Shown here one piece after another: positions 7,401-15,231 of a DNA stretch of 38,116 bases. A program made the position numbers and the translations under genes. Position 1 is the stretch's first letter, and each line of letters starts with the position of its first letter. The notes under the pieces were generated by a model. It ran no database searches. It was not told the DNA's origin and saw only the letters and a program-made list of their open reading frames with translations. The stretch is taken from contig CAKTXA010000026.1 of NCBI GenBank assembly GCA_934631005.1, positions 1 through 38,116 of the forward strand, in the 5' to 3' direction. Source of the stretch: an uncultured Oscillospiraceae bacterium (GTDB lineage Bacteria > Bacillota > Clostridia > Oscillospirales > Oscillospiraceae).

Positions 7401-10400
7401 TGTTCTGCGCGTCCGTGTTCAAATACATCGCGCCCGTCTGGTAGGCAGCGAACGTGTAGCCCGGCATCTGCCGCGCCAGCTCCCGCTCAGCGTCCGCCAC
7501 GCGGTCGCCGGTCACGCAGCCGCCGGCCGTAAACTCCGGCGTCACGGCGGCGTCCGTCTCGTAGAAATAGCCGTAGCCGTAGCGCGTGACCGCGCCGCCG
7601 TCGTCATGCTCGCGGCAGAGGGAGTTGCCGCTGCTGAGCAGGTCGTTATCGTCGGACGAGATCTCCGCGCCCTGGCTCGTGCCCACGTAGCTGAAATGAT
7701 AGCCGCTGTTGCTGCCGCCGGACTCATACTCCCAGTAGAATACGCCGAGCGTGCCGATGTCCGCCTGCACGGGCCACGGGCCGTAGTGCGCCGTCTGCCC
7801 GGCGGCGTTCGTGACCACGGCCGGGAAGGGATAGTCCTCCCCCAGCGCCGCGCCGGAAGCATCGCACGACGCGGCCGCGTCGGAAAATTCGCGCAGCAGG
7901 AGCGTTTGCAGCTGCTCGCCGCGCACAGGCCTGCCTGCCGCCATATCGGCATAGGCGTTGCCCGAGGCATTGAAGGCATAGAGCGTGCCGTCGTAGGTAT
8001 AGGTGCCGCCGTCGAGGTAATAGCAGTCCACCGCCGCGCCGCCCTTGCGGGCGAAGCCGTAGACCTCGGATGTGCCCGCCGCCGTGAGCGCCGCCGCGCT
8101 GTAGCACCGGCGCAGCGCGCCGCCGGAATTGTCAGCGGCAAAGCCCGCCGCGCGCACGGTGCTGCGCCGCGCGTCGCGGATGCGGATGCAGCCGAGGGCG
8201 TAGCTGCCGGTCACGGTGCCGGAGTTTGCCCCGGCGAAACCGCCGGCGTAGGCATTGGCGCTCGTCGCGGTCAGCTCCATCTGCGCGGTACCCGCCATGC
8301 AGCGGGCGATCGTGCCGTCGTTCGTGCCGACAAGGCCGCCGAGATAGAGCGTGCTGGAATTATACGCGCGGAACGTCACCGTGTAGCCCGCGGCGGCGCA
8401 GTTGCGGATGCTGCCGCGGTTATAGCCCGCGAGCGCGCCCATATGGACGGTGCGCCCGCTGCCGGTGACGGCGTTGTCGCCCGACCGCCCGGCATAGCGC
8501 ACGCTTGCCGTGTCAAGGCCCAGCAGCACCACGTTTTCCACCCGCCCGCGCGGGGCGATGACACCGAACAGGCCCACGGCATTGCCGTCCGTCCGGAACG
8601 ACACGCCGCGCACGCTGTGCCCGCCGCCGTCATACGTCGCGGTGAAGCCCGCGGCGGACGTGATGGGCGCCTGTTCGGTGATCTCGCCGTGCGTGGTGAA
8701 TTCGCTCCAGCGGTAGGCCGGATAATCCGCATCCAGCCGCTGCACATAGGCGCTCGCGGTGGTGGAGGGGGCGTAGGCGGGATAGAACCGGCTCAGCGCG
8801 TACAGCTGCCGCGCCGTGCGGATGTTCACTGTTTCGGGCGCGGCGGGCTTCTGCTCGCCCGCCGTGGCGCTCTCGGCAAAGTGGGGGTTATAGTAATAGC
8901 TCCTGCCGTCCACCACGAGGCGCTGGTAAAAGGCGCTGCTGCCCGACTCGTCCACATAGTCCGTGTCGGTGATCGCCGCGGGCAGCGGGACGAGATAATA
9001 CGTCAGCTCGCGCACCTGCGCCGGGATACGGCGCGCGGACGTGAGCGTATATGTTTTTCCGTCCGCGTATTCGACAGCCAGCTCCAGATCCTCGCCGGGA
9101 TCGTGGCTGAAGGCGATGGCATAGCCGTCGCCCACGGCCACACGGTCGGAGCGGAGCGTGTAGGCGTTCGCGCCGCTGAAGGCGTAGACATCCTGCCCGT
9201 TTTCGCGGTAGACCTCGTAATAGACCAGCGTGCCGGACTCAAACTCCGCCTGCCAGTCACCGTAATGGTTGAGGGCCGTCAGCCGCGGATAGGAATAGTC
9301 GGCAAGGCCCTGCGCCATGAGGTTATAGGGGTAGCTCGCGCCGCCCGTCTGGGCGGTGAAGGCGCCAGACAGGTGCTCTGCGGCGAAATCCGCCCCGCTG
9401 AGCTCGGCGTAGGTCGCGTACTGCGTGCCGTCCAGCGGCACGGAGCGGTCGCCGTCACGGGTGAGGTAGTAGACGTTTTGCAGCGTCCCCTCGCAGCCCG
9501 CGGCGGTGGAAAAGCCGTGCGCGGCCGCGCCGAGCGTCAGGTCGCACACGCTGTAGCCGTTTTCCGCCGACAAAAGCGCGTCCGGCGTCAGGCCGCCCGC
9601 CGTGCGCGAAGCGGTCAGATAGCCCGCGGCATAGAAATCCTTGAGCGCCACCTGCGCGCCCGTCCCGCCGCCGCCCGTCAGGCCGCCCGCGGTGGGCGCG
9701 GTGATGTAGCAGTCGGCGTACACGGTGTCCAGCTCCGCGCGGCCGGGCGTTGTGCCGATGAGACCGCCGCCGGCCTGTTCGGCGCGGATGACCGTCGCGG
9801 CCATGGAGCGCTTCACGGTGGTCGCGGCGTCGGGCGCCGCCGCGCCGATGAGCCCGCCGACCGTCCGGCCCCGCAGCCACGGCGCTACGTCCGCCGGGGT
9901 CTCCTGCGCGATCAAACCGTCCAGATCGCCGCGGCGGGCGCTTAAGTACACACGGCAGTTTTCGACCGTGAGCGCCCCGGTCGTCTCGCCCGCGAGCGCG
10001 CCGACCGTGCTGCCGCCGTCAATACGCGTGCCCGTGAGGGTCACGTTGCGCAGGCTCGTGCCCGCGAACGTGCCGAACAGGCCCGCGGGCGCATCGCCCG
10101 GATCGGCGATATGCAGGCCGTGGATGGCGGTGTACAGCTCCGCGTCCTCCACGGCGTAATAGCCGTCATAGCTGAGAAGATTTTCGTTATTCACCGGCGT
10201 GAACGGGCGGTCGTCATAGACCGTGTACCAGTCGGCCTCGTCGTTCGCGTCGTCGTGGAAGGAAATGTCGCTCACCTGCACGGCGTGCGTGATCGCGGCC
10301 GTGACGCCGGACGCGGCGTCCAGATTCTGCAAATGCCGCGCGTTGCGGATGAGCGCGGTGTCGGCCGCCTGCCCGGGCGCGTAGTAAAACAGCCCGTTCG

Positions 10401-11319
10401 TTTTGCGCGAGGTGCTCGCCTGGTCGATGAGCGGGTCGAGGCAGCTGACGGTGAGCGTCACGGTCAGCTCCGCGCCGTTCTCGAGCCTGCCTTCCGTCTG
10501 CGCGGCAAAGCGCGTTTCGTCCGTTTTCAGGCTGTCGAGCACCCATTTGTAGCGGAAGGTCTGGCTGTTTACAGCCTCAATATCGCCTGCCTGGACGGTG
10601 CGGGTATAGCTTTTGCCGCCCGTTGCGAGCGTGATCTGGAACGTCAGGGCGCTGCCGGGGTTGTTGCAGTAGAAATACGCCGTCAGCTCCTCGCCGTTTT
10701 CGATGGCGATGTCGGGGCGCAGCGTGCCTGTGATCTCGGTGCGCACGCGGTCTCCGCCGTAGTAGCCCACGTGCGCGCCCAGCCGCCGCCGTACCGTGAG
10801 CACGCGCAGGCTGTCGAGCGTCATGCCGTCCTCTGGCAGGGCATCCGCGCTGTAAAATACGCCGTACACGCTGCCGCTCTCGGGGTCATACTCGATGCGC
10901 CAGTCGCCGCGCCACAGCTCTGCGTCCACCGCCGATTCCGGCAGGATCGCCGCTGCGGCGGCCCCGTCGGACGCTTTATCCGCCGCCAGAACATAGCAAA
11001 GCACGCCGTCCGACGCTTCGTCCGCGTCGCACGGCGTATACCCCACCTCCGCCGCGCCGTTCAGGCCGTCGGCGCGGAGCTGATAGCTCCCGGCGCAGCC
11101 CGCGGCGCGCAGCTCCGCCATGCGGTTCTGCGCGGCGGTGTAGATGAGCTCCGCCTTGCTGTCCAGCTCCTTCTGGCGCAGGTTCCGGCGCACGGTGAGC
11201 AGCGCCGTCACCGCCACGAGCGAAATGAGCGCCAGCACGGCCACGACGACCAGCACCTCGGTCAGCGTAAAGCCGCCGCGGCGGGCAGAATATGTACTTT
11301 TGCGGTCAGGCTGCTTCAT
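4453..11319 (-). CDS. Giant type IV pilin-like adhesin with GLUG-type repeat modules
   Basis: 2288-residue protein, far larger than usual pilins (about 150-250 aa). Residues 1-44 are a type IV prepilin start: leader ending RRGG, cleavage G16/F17, FTLTEVLVVVAVLALIS, Glu at +5. Residues about 45-330 form a conventional pilin-like head. Three large modules follow, ending near residues 681, 1180 and 1849, each rich in GLUG-like strands (VGGLVG, AGGFAG, VGGLIG with N-C-x spacing) and each closed by a YP.P or YPRL segment and HYG.W. The GLUG strands suggest beta-solenoids. Residues about 1850-2230 look like bacterial Ig-like beta domains, and the tail is acidic (DDADEPDGEPEPDE). The ribosome site is weak. 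Likely a pilus-displayed, probably tip-located, adhesin; ligand unknown. Confidence 0.85.
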   Translation of the reverse strand: MKQPDRKSTYSARRGGFTLTEVLVVVAVLALISLVAVTALLTVRRNLRQKELDSKAELIYTAAQNRMAELRAAGCAGSYQLRADGLNGAAEVGYTPCDADEASDGVLCYVLAADKASDGAAAAAILPESAVDAELWRGDWRIEYDPESGSVYGVFYSADALPEDGMTLDSLRVLTVRRRLGAHVGYYGGDRVRTEITGTLRPDIAIENGEELTAYFYCNNPGSALTFQITLATGGKSYTRTVQAGDIEAVNSQTFRYKWVLDSLKTDETRFAAQTEGRLENGAELTVTLTVSCLDPLIDQASTSRKTNGLFYYAPGQAADTALIRNARHLQNLDAASGVTAAITHAVQVSDISFHDDANDEADWYTVYDDRPFTPVNNENLLSYDGYYAVEDAELYTAIHGLHIADPGDAPAGLFGTFAGTSLRNVTLTGTRIDGGSTVGALAGETTGALTVENCRVYLSARRGDLDGLIAQETPADVAPWLRGRTVGGLIGAAAPDAATTVKRSMAATVIRAEQAGGGLIGTTPGRAELDTVYADCYITAPTAGGLTGGGGTGAQVALKDFYAAGYLTASRTAGGLTPDALLSAENGYSVCDLTLGAAAHGFSTAAGCEGTLQNVYYLTRDGDRSVPLDGTQYATYAELSGADFAAEHLSGAFTAQTGGASYPYNLMAQGLADYSYPRLTALNHYGDWQAEFESGTLVYYEVYRENGQDVYAFSGANAYTLRSDRVAVGDGYAIAFSHDPGEDLELAVEYADGKTYTLTSARRIPAQVRELTYYLVPLPAAITDTDYVDESGSSAFYQRLVVDGRSYYYNPHFAESATAGEQKPAAPETVNIRTARQLYALSRFYPAYAPSTTASAYVQRLDADYPAYRWSEFTTHGEITEQAPITSAAGFTATYDGGGHSVRGVSFRTDGNAVGLFGVIAPRGRVENVVLLGLDTASVRYAGRSGDNAVTGSGRTVHMGALAGYNRGSIRNCAAAGYTVTFRAYNSSTLYLGGLVGTNDGTIARCMAGTAQMELTATSANAYAGGFAGANSGTVTGSYALGCIRIRDARRSTVRAAGFAADNSGGALRRCYSAAALTAAGTSEVYGFARKGGAAVDCYYLDGGTYTYDGTLYAFNASGNAYADMAAGRPVRGEQLQTLLLREFSDAAASCDASGAALGEDYPFPAVVTNAAGQTAHYGPWPVQADIGTLGVFYWEYESGGSNSGYHFSYVGTSQGAEISSDDNDLLSSGNSLCREHDDGGAVTRYGYGYFYETDAAVTPEFTAGGCVTGDRVADAERELARQMPGYTFAAYQTGAMYLNTDAQNSTWTLRYGTAAEYTYEVSPFFADSMALRAVALAGQAQDLTGAVRTEAPGTAENPYQIRSAAQLQYINWNWAERTAAYSISADNTTSLTDRWTIRQYPYLIYTDKDTDAPLSRGLSWKQSHDVDSYLENGRTVRDFTPIGSLYDVATSLDSAYSDPYTAFFAESYDGQSYAIKNIEIHSEMQCIGLFGITAGAKLQNIVLYSDRGSVVENEPGGKNWYCVGGLVGFAASRDKTSQASITNCTVSGYTIQDHRGKGYSLWIANRDHQPGWGGGCVGGLVGATNMKLSSCTAVNDIVIDIGYNYNYLNLRVGGIAGACRASIDSCYAGGSIRSITQLSHDQYGNTTSIWVGGITGGIVLRTAGSIAQILGSVTDPLVVTNCYSFVDVPRRGSNLVTSSQSIASNGEMQQSFQTIANSAAELRNCYALRATAANADDYRVYQNRQNWRGGQNLNVLEPNEGDRKITLYNESTPYLTYSEMSTELLSKLTAKGGAFDTVTVYESGVAIDGKYSHPGSDRALDGLNYPFPTVLTQEDIIFGGDVNVHYGAWPKPDLYWEQTSAALDLLDVEEQTGQALLELKLYLMGIGGGETPAITLLTEGGEALTGPGAASVAAISDYDADGGFYTVTFAGSAPGEIIAEASLGGSTARVRLTVTAALALTAVPEAPELYVGDETELTLTVRHSTGSVLTPAAARRLQWTVQVDSGDAAQDVVECRAGDISYDAGSGDFALPLTGFSAGEAIVTITCLYPYTDADGQILSITQKVNLSATVYPNDVLGLTDGVTHRQIRVPHTIPAGTSGYTASAAADGPQAGGLYLYATRAYTDLADFTLAAAAIVRGTAELPIGEDGYTVGKEYRLTLAGETAYAGDYDLRALTLETAQPDPVPLRIVLERDGVLFTLELPVTPEPAQYAVDFADEDGRVLFTKHALYGGTVTLTADDPVGTRVWQIPDAIYEPMTLRPVTPPAADEAPDDADEPDGEPEPDET

Positions 11320-11349
11320 ATCCGTCGTTTTCCGTAAAAATTTCGGGTC

Positions 11350-11892
11350 TTACCCGGCTTTCAGCTCAAAAAATGTCACGCTGCACGAGACCTGCACGCC
11401 CTTGTCCGCGTCCTGCGGCAGGGTGAGCGACAGATCAGAGATCTGGTTCACAGCCGCACTGTCATGCAGCGCCGTGAGAAGATCGCGCGCGGACGCATAG
11501 TCCTTTGCGGTAAATTGCAGGCTCAGCGGGCGGCAGACGATATAGCCGCCGTCCAGCTCATAGGGGCTGCCGAAATTCAGCGCATAGTCGCTCGAGGCCG
11601 CGAGGATGCGGCTGAGCTCCACCATCAGCTTATCGGCGTTGTCATACGCCGGGAGCGGCACGGCATCGCCGGTCTCGCGGATCTCCGCCAGCTCCTGCTC
11701 CATCTGCCGCAGGCGCGCAAGCTGCGCGGTGTCCTGCAGTATGGCGTCCTGCTCCGCCGCCATCTGGCTGGCGTAGCGGTCGATGCTCTCGTTCACCGGC
11801 TCCAGCAGCAGCTTAAAATAGCCCACGCCGATCAGCAGCAGCGCCAGAATGACGAGCAGGACCTTTTCGCGGGTCGTAAACGCACGATTCAT
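11350..11892 (-). CDS. pilO: Type IV pilus assembly protein PilO-like
   Basis: 180-residue bitopic inner-membrane protein. It has a short cytoplasmic start, one transmembrane helix (about residues 10-30, VLLVILALLLIGVGYFKLLL), a coiled-coil stretch (about 35-75) and a C-terminal ferredoxin-like half. This architecture and its position directly after pilM and pilN identify it as PilO, which forms the alignment complex linking the cytoplasmic motor to the pilus fibre. Its ATG overlaps the pilN stop by 4 nt, implying coupled translation. Sequence identity in this family is poor, so the call leans on architecture and order. Confidence 0.82.
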   Translation of the reverse strand: MNRAFTTREKVLLVILALLLIGVGYFKLLLEPVNESIDRYASQMAAEQDAILQDTAQLARLRQMEQELAEIRETGDAVPLPAYDNADKLMVELSRILAASSDYALNFGSPYELDGGYIVCRPLSLQFTAKDYASARDLLTALHDSAAVNQISDLSLTLPQDADKGVQVSCSVTFFELKAG

Positions 11893-12488
11893 CCGGCTCC
11901 CTCCTCCGCGCTCTGCAGCAAAATGGTGATCGAAAATTCCAGCAGTCCGTCCTCATCGGCTGTGGACGCGAGGTTCAGCGACGCCGCGGCCACGATCGGC
12001 TGCTGCTGCAAGCGCTCAAACATCGCCGAGACGTCCGCAAGGCGCATCCCCGCCATCGCGGCCACCACGGTGTCGCGCTGCACGGCGAACGAGCGCACCT
12101 CGCCGCAGGCGAGCAGCTGCTGCTCCAGAAGGTGCAGCACGTCCATCCGGTCCACGTCCACGAACGCGCCGTTCTCCGCTGTCATCCAGCTGCGCGAATA
12201 CGTGCGGTATTCCTGCTCCACGGCGTCATAGTCCTCCAGCGCCTGCTGCATCTGCTCATACTGCGCGTGCACGGACTGATAGTTCGCCTCCGCCGTGCGC
12301 TGCCGCGCGAGCTGATCGAGTACGGCGAATTTCGCCACCGCCAGCGACAGCGCCGCGATGAGCACGACGCCGATGACGAGCGTCAGCGCGCTGCGCGTGC
12401 GCGGCGGGCGCCTGGCGAGGTTCACGCTGCGCTTTGTGGGGCAGCGCACCGCCTTTTTGGCGGCGGGGACCGGTTTTGTCGTATTCAT
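11889..12488 (-). CDS. pilN: Type IV pilus assembly protein PilN-like
   Basis: 199-residue bitopic membrane protein. A basic cytoplasmic tail contains SVNLARRP (residues 21-28), close to the conserved INLLP-type PilN segment that binds PilM. A transmembrane helix follows (about 33-55), then a coiled coil (60-105) and a ferredoxin-like domain. The start at 12488 was chosen because GGGGAGGGG lies just upstream and the ATG overlaps the pilM stop (ATGA); the longer frame runs into pilM. With PilM and PilO it forms the cytoplasm-to-membrane assembly complex. Confidence 0.83.
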   Translation of the reverse strand: MNTTKPVPAAKKAVRCPTKRSVNLARRPPRTRSALTLVIGVVLIAALSLAVAKFAVLDQLARQRTAEANYQSVHAQYEQMQQALEDYDAVEQEYRTYSRSWMTAENGAFVDVDRMDVLHLLEQQLLACGEVRSFAVQRDTVVAAMAGMRLADVSAMFERLQQQPIVAAASLNLASTADEDGLLEFSITILLQSAEEGAG

Positions 12489-13477
12489 CTCCGCCCCTCC
12501 CCGTTTTGCAGCGCGCAGCCGACCGCCTTGGCAAAGACCCACGGCGTATCGCCCGCGCCGGTCGGAAGCAGGCGCGCCGCCGGCTCCACCGGCAGCTGCA
12601 CCATCTGTGCGATGGCCTGACACAGCGGCTCGATGGCCGCGCCGCCGCCGCACAGGTACGCCCGCGCGAGCGTGCTCTCGCGGTGGTTGTAGTTGTAGAA
12701 ATTCACAGCCTTCGTCACCTCCGCGGCCATCCGGCCGTAGAGCTCCATGGCCGCCGGGTCGTGCACGGCGTTTTCATAGTCGCTCAGCAGCTGCTCCTGT
12801 GCCAGATGCTCGTCCACCCCGCGCGTCTCGGCCAGCGCGCGCACCACATCGCGCACGCCCAGCTCCGCCGCGCGCTGCGCGGCAAACTGCCCGCGGCGCA
12901 TCACATACAGCCGGATGCCGCTGTGGCCGAGGTCGACAAAGCAGCAGTCCTCCGGCTCCTGCAGCCCCGCAAGCGCCTCCCACGCGCTGGCAGCGGGCAT
13001 GGCGAATTTCAGCCGGAAGCCCGCGCGGTGCAGCATGGCGCGGTAGCGCTCGACGGTGCTTTTGAGCGCGGCACAGGCAAACAGCCGCAGCTGGCGCACC
13101 GTGCCTTCCTCATCCCGCACGGCCTCCTGCACGGAATAGTCGAACACATACTGTCCCTTTTCCTCGCGCAGGTAGTCCTTAAACTCAAACGGCAGGTTGT
13201 AGCCGAGCTGCGCGTCGGTCATCGGCGGCAGCTCGCACAGGCGCGTAAACACCAATGACCCCGGCAGCACGATGGCCGCCGCGGCACGCGGAATGCCGTT
13301 TTTCCTTGCCGTCTGCTTCAAAAAGTCCGCCATGGCGTCCATGGCGCGGATCTCGCCGTTTTCCACCAGCCCGTCCGGCAGCGGCGCGGCGACGGCTTTT
13401 TTCACGCCGTGACCGGCGATCCAGACGAGCTTTGCCTGATACTGCCCGATGTCCAGCGCGATCAGATTTCCAGCCAT
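12485..13477 (-). CDS. pilM: Type IV pilus assembly ATPase-like protein PilM
   Basis: 330-residue actin/FtsA-fold cytoplasmic protein. Nucleotide-binding segments are visible: phosphate-1 LIALDIGQYQAKLVWI near the start, phosphate-2 CFVDLGHSGIRLYVM around residue 190, and adenosine motif AYLCGGGAAIEPL near residue 280. PilM binds the PilN tail at the membrane. The start at 13477 follows CGGAGG; the frame extends 72 codons upstream into pilD but that part is low-complexity shadow. It lies 14 nt after pilD and overlaps pilN by 4 nt, within a tightly coupled pilM-pilN-pilO block. Confidence 0.9.
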   Translation of the reverse strand: MAGNLIALDIGQYQAKLVWIAGHGVKKAVAAPLPDGLVENGEIRAMDAMADFLKQTARKNGIPRAAAAIVLPGSLVFTRLCELPPMTDAQLGYNLPFEFKDYLREEKGQYVFDYSVQEAVRDEEGTVRQLRLFACAALKSTVERYRAMLHRAGFRLKFAMPAASAWEALAGLQEPEDCCFVDLGHSGIRLYVMRRGQFAAQRAAELGVRDVVRALAETRGVDEHLAQEQLLSDYENAVHDPAAMELYGRMAAEVTKAVNFYNYNHRESTLARAYLCGGGAAIEPLCQAIAQMVQLPVEPAARLLPTGAGDTPWVFAKAVGCALQNGEGRR

Positions 13478-13491
13478 ACCGACCTCCGAGT

Positions 13492-14286
13492 TCAAAACAT
13501 GGATACATACGCCGCGATGACCGCGTCGCCCGCGAGCATCGTCACGATGCCCGCCGCGCAGATCGACGGCCCCCACGGGAAAACCTTTGCGTTTTCCTGC
13601 GCCGCGCGGCGCTTTTGCGTCGCAAGGCCGAAGGCGATGCCAAGGACGCACGCCAGCAGCAGGCACAGAAGATTTTTGGCCCAGCCGAGCCACAATCCCG
13701 TCACGAACAGCAGCTTCAGGTCACCGCCGCCCATGGCCTCCACCCTTCGCAGCTTTTCATACAGCAGCACAAAGGCCAAAAGACCGCCGCCCACGGCAAA
13801 GCCGCCCAGCAGCGCGTCCGGCAGCGTCCGCCGCCAGTTTTCAAAAAAGAAAAACGGGATACGCGCCGCGACCCCGGCCACAATAAAGCGGTCGGGGATG
13901 ATATACCCCTCCAAATCCGCGAGGGCGCCGGCGAGCAGAACGCACGCCAGCGTCAGCGCTCCGAGGGCTTGGAGCGATAGATCAAACCGCAGCAGAATGA
14001 GCACGAACGCCGCACCCGTCAGCCCCTCCGCCCACACATGGCGCGCGGAGAGCTTGGCCCCGCACCAGCGGCAGCGGCCGCGATGGGCAAGGAAGCTCAC
14101 AATGGGCACAAGGTCGCCCGCCGTGAGCACATGGCCGCACACATCGCAGTGCGACCGGCCGCGCAGCACGCTCTCACCGTGCACGATGCGCCACGCCATG
14201 CAGTTCAGAAAGCTCCCCATACACGCGCCGAGCAGAAATGCGAGCACGCAGAAATACACCGCAAAACCGGGGGACAGATACAGCAT
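13492..14286 (-). CDS. pilD: Type IV prepilin peptidase/N-methyltransferase
   Basis: 264-residue polytopic membrane aspartyl protease (A24A family) that cleaves prepilin leaders after Gly and methylates the new N-terminus. The N-terminal region has MGSFLNCMAWR and a zinc-binding pair of CxxC motifs (CDVCGH and CRWCGA). The catalytic aspartates are in DLEGYIIPDR and GGGDLKLL. About seven to eight hydrophobic helices are visible. The start at 14286 follows AAAGGAG. It should process the five prepilin-like proteins of this cluster. It lies 100 nt downstream of the major pilin gene, with a small hairpin in between. Confidence 0.94.
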   Translation of the reverse strand: MLYLSPGFAVYFCVLAFLLGACMGSFLNCMAWRIVHGESVLRGRSHCDVCGHVLTAGDLVPIVSFLAHRGRCRWCGAKLSARHVWAEGLTGAAFVLILLRFDLSLQALGALTLACVLLAGALADLEGYIIPDRFIVAGVAARIPFFFFENWRRTLPDALLGGFAVGGGLLAFVLLYEKLRRVEAMGGGDLKLLFVTGLWLGWAKNLLCLLLACVLGIAFGLATQKRRAAQENAKVFPWGPSICAAGIVTMLAGDAVIAAYVSMF

Positions 14287-14319
14287 ACGCGCGCTCCTTT
14301 CCAAAAGACCCGGACCGCA

Positions 14320-14341
14320 GGGGGCGCAACCCACCGCCCCC
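14320..14341 (-). other. Hairpin between pilA and pilD
   Basis: GGGGGC (14320-14325) and GCCCCC (14336-14341) enclose a 10-nt loop. No proper T-run follows, so it is at most a partial attenuator or mRNA-stability element that could lower pilD expression relative to pilA. In the minus-strand transcript its loop is GGTGGGTTGC, which complements the loop of the hairpin upstream of pilA (14888-14911). Confidence 0.45.
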
Positions 14342-14386
14342 GCGTTCCGTTCAGGTGTTTGTATGGGTTGACCTGGGTGGGATCAA

Positions 14387-14854
14387 TTAGCCGCCAGTGG
14401 TGGTGCCGGGGACGTTGATCACGATTGTGTTCGTGGCGTAAGTGTAGGTGTAGCTGACATCGGCGCCCTTGCTCCACTTGCCGGTAGTCCCGACCTTCAC
14501 ACCGCCGACAGAAACCTCAGCGTCGCTCGCGCCGACCGTGCCCTTGCAGGCATATGCACCAGACGTCGGCTTCGTTTCGCCTTCTGCGACCGAGCCGTCA
14601 TCCTTCAGCCAGTAAGTCACCTTGGCATCAGCAGCTGTCGGCTCTTCGCCCAGTTCTTCGGTCAGGACAGTCGCCATAACGGTCGCGTAGCCGGAGCGGA
14701 TGTTGGCCTCGTCGGTGGCGACGCGGGCCTTGTTGAGGGAGGCGTTGAAGGTGGGGATGGCGATGGCGATGAGGACGGCAATGATCGCGACCACGATCAG
14801 CATCTCCATCAGGGTGAAGCCTTTTTCATTTTTCTTCAGCAGTTTGGAAATCAT
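14387..14854 (-). CDS. pilA: Major type IV pilin
   Basis: 155-residue prepilin of standard size. The leader is MISKLLKKNEKG, cut at G12/F13, followed by FTLMEMLIVVAIIAVLIAIA with Glu at +5 and the helix break at IPTFNASLNKA. The head is short (about 100 residues), lacks cysteines that could form the usual D-loop disulfide, and ends in a Thr/Gly tail (VPGTTTGG). AAAGGAG lies 8 nt upstream of the start. A 377-nt leader upstream and hairpins on both sides suggest its expression is set apart from the rest of the cluster, as expected of the main fibre subunit. Confidence 0.92.
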   Translation of the reverse strand: MISKLLKKNEKGFTLMEMLIVVAIIAVLIAIAIPTFNASLNKARVATDEANIRSGYATVMATVLTEELGEEPTAADAKVTYWLKDDGSVAEGETKPTSGAYACKGTVGASDAEVSVGGVKVGTTGKWSKGADVSYTYTYATNTIVINVPGTTTGG

Positions 14855-15231
14855 GGTTTTCTCCTTTGTGTAAGATGATCTATGCAGCCGCCCGTGGGTT
14901 GCACCGGGCGGGATACAACAAGTTGAGGTAATAGGTAAGAGTGAAGAGTGAAGAAGTAAGTAGTTCGTCGTAACGTAGGGGCGGAGCTTGCCCCGCCCGC
15001 TGGTACGCAGCATCGTCCTTTGGGGGCAGTGCCGATTTGCTGCGGGCCCCTTGGCTTCCCCTCGGGGAAGCTGGCTGCGGAGCGAAGCGGAGCAGACTGA
15101 TGAGGGTCGGGGAGCAGTTGCGTTTCGCTGAAACTGCAAAGCTATCTGTAAGTGCTCCCCGGCCCTCATCAGTCGCCTGCGGCGACAGCTTCCCCCAGGG
15201 GAAGCTATGGGGTGCCTGCGCAGACTGGAGG
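14855..15231. repeat. Spacer with palindromic repeat elements upstream of pilA
   Basis: No gene is visible. The spacer contains a leader hairpin near pilA (14888-14911), a run of AGTGAAG-like heptads (about 14937-14962), a GTAGGGG-type palindrome (about 14974-15003) and a large imperfect inverted repeat at about 15048-15208. The left arm of the latter begins GGCTTCCCCTCGGGGAAGC and ends TCGGGGAGCA; the right arm is its complement, ending in CAGCTTCCCCCAGGGGAAGC, and both contain CTGATGAGGG or its complement. It looks like a non-coding, MITE-like repeat. Confidence 0.6.
14888..14911 (-). other. Hairpin in the pilA leader
   Basis: CCGCCCG (14888-14894) and CGGGCGG (14905-14911) enclose a 10-nt loop. 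It stands about 25 nt before the pilA ribosome site and has no T-run, so it is more likely an mRNA 5'-stability or processing structure than a terminator. On the transcript the loop is GTGCAACCCA. Confidence 0.45.

Noticed and set aside
6652..9945. Plus-strand open frame of 1097 codons
   Set aside because: It is antisense to the giant pilin gene, has an Arg/Ala/Gly/Val-rich composition typical of GC-rich shadow frames, no ribosome site and no recognisable domain.
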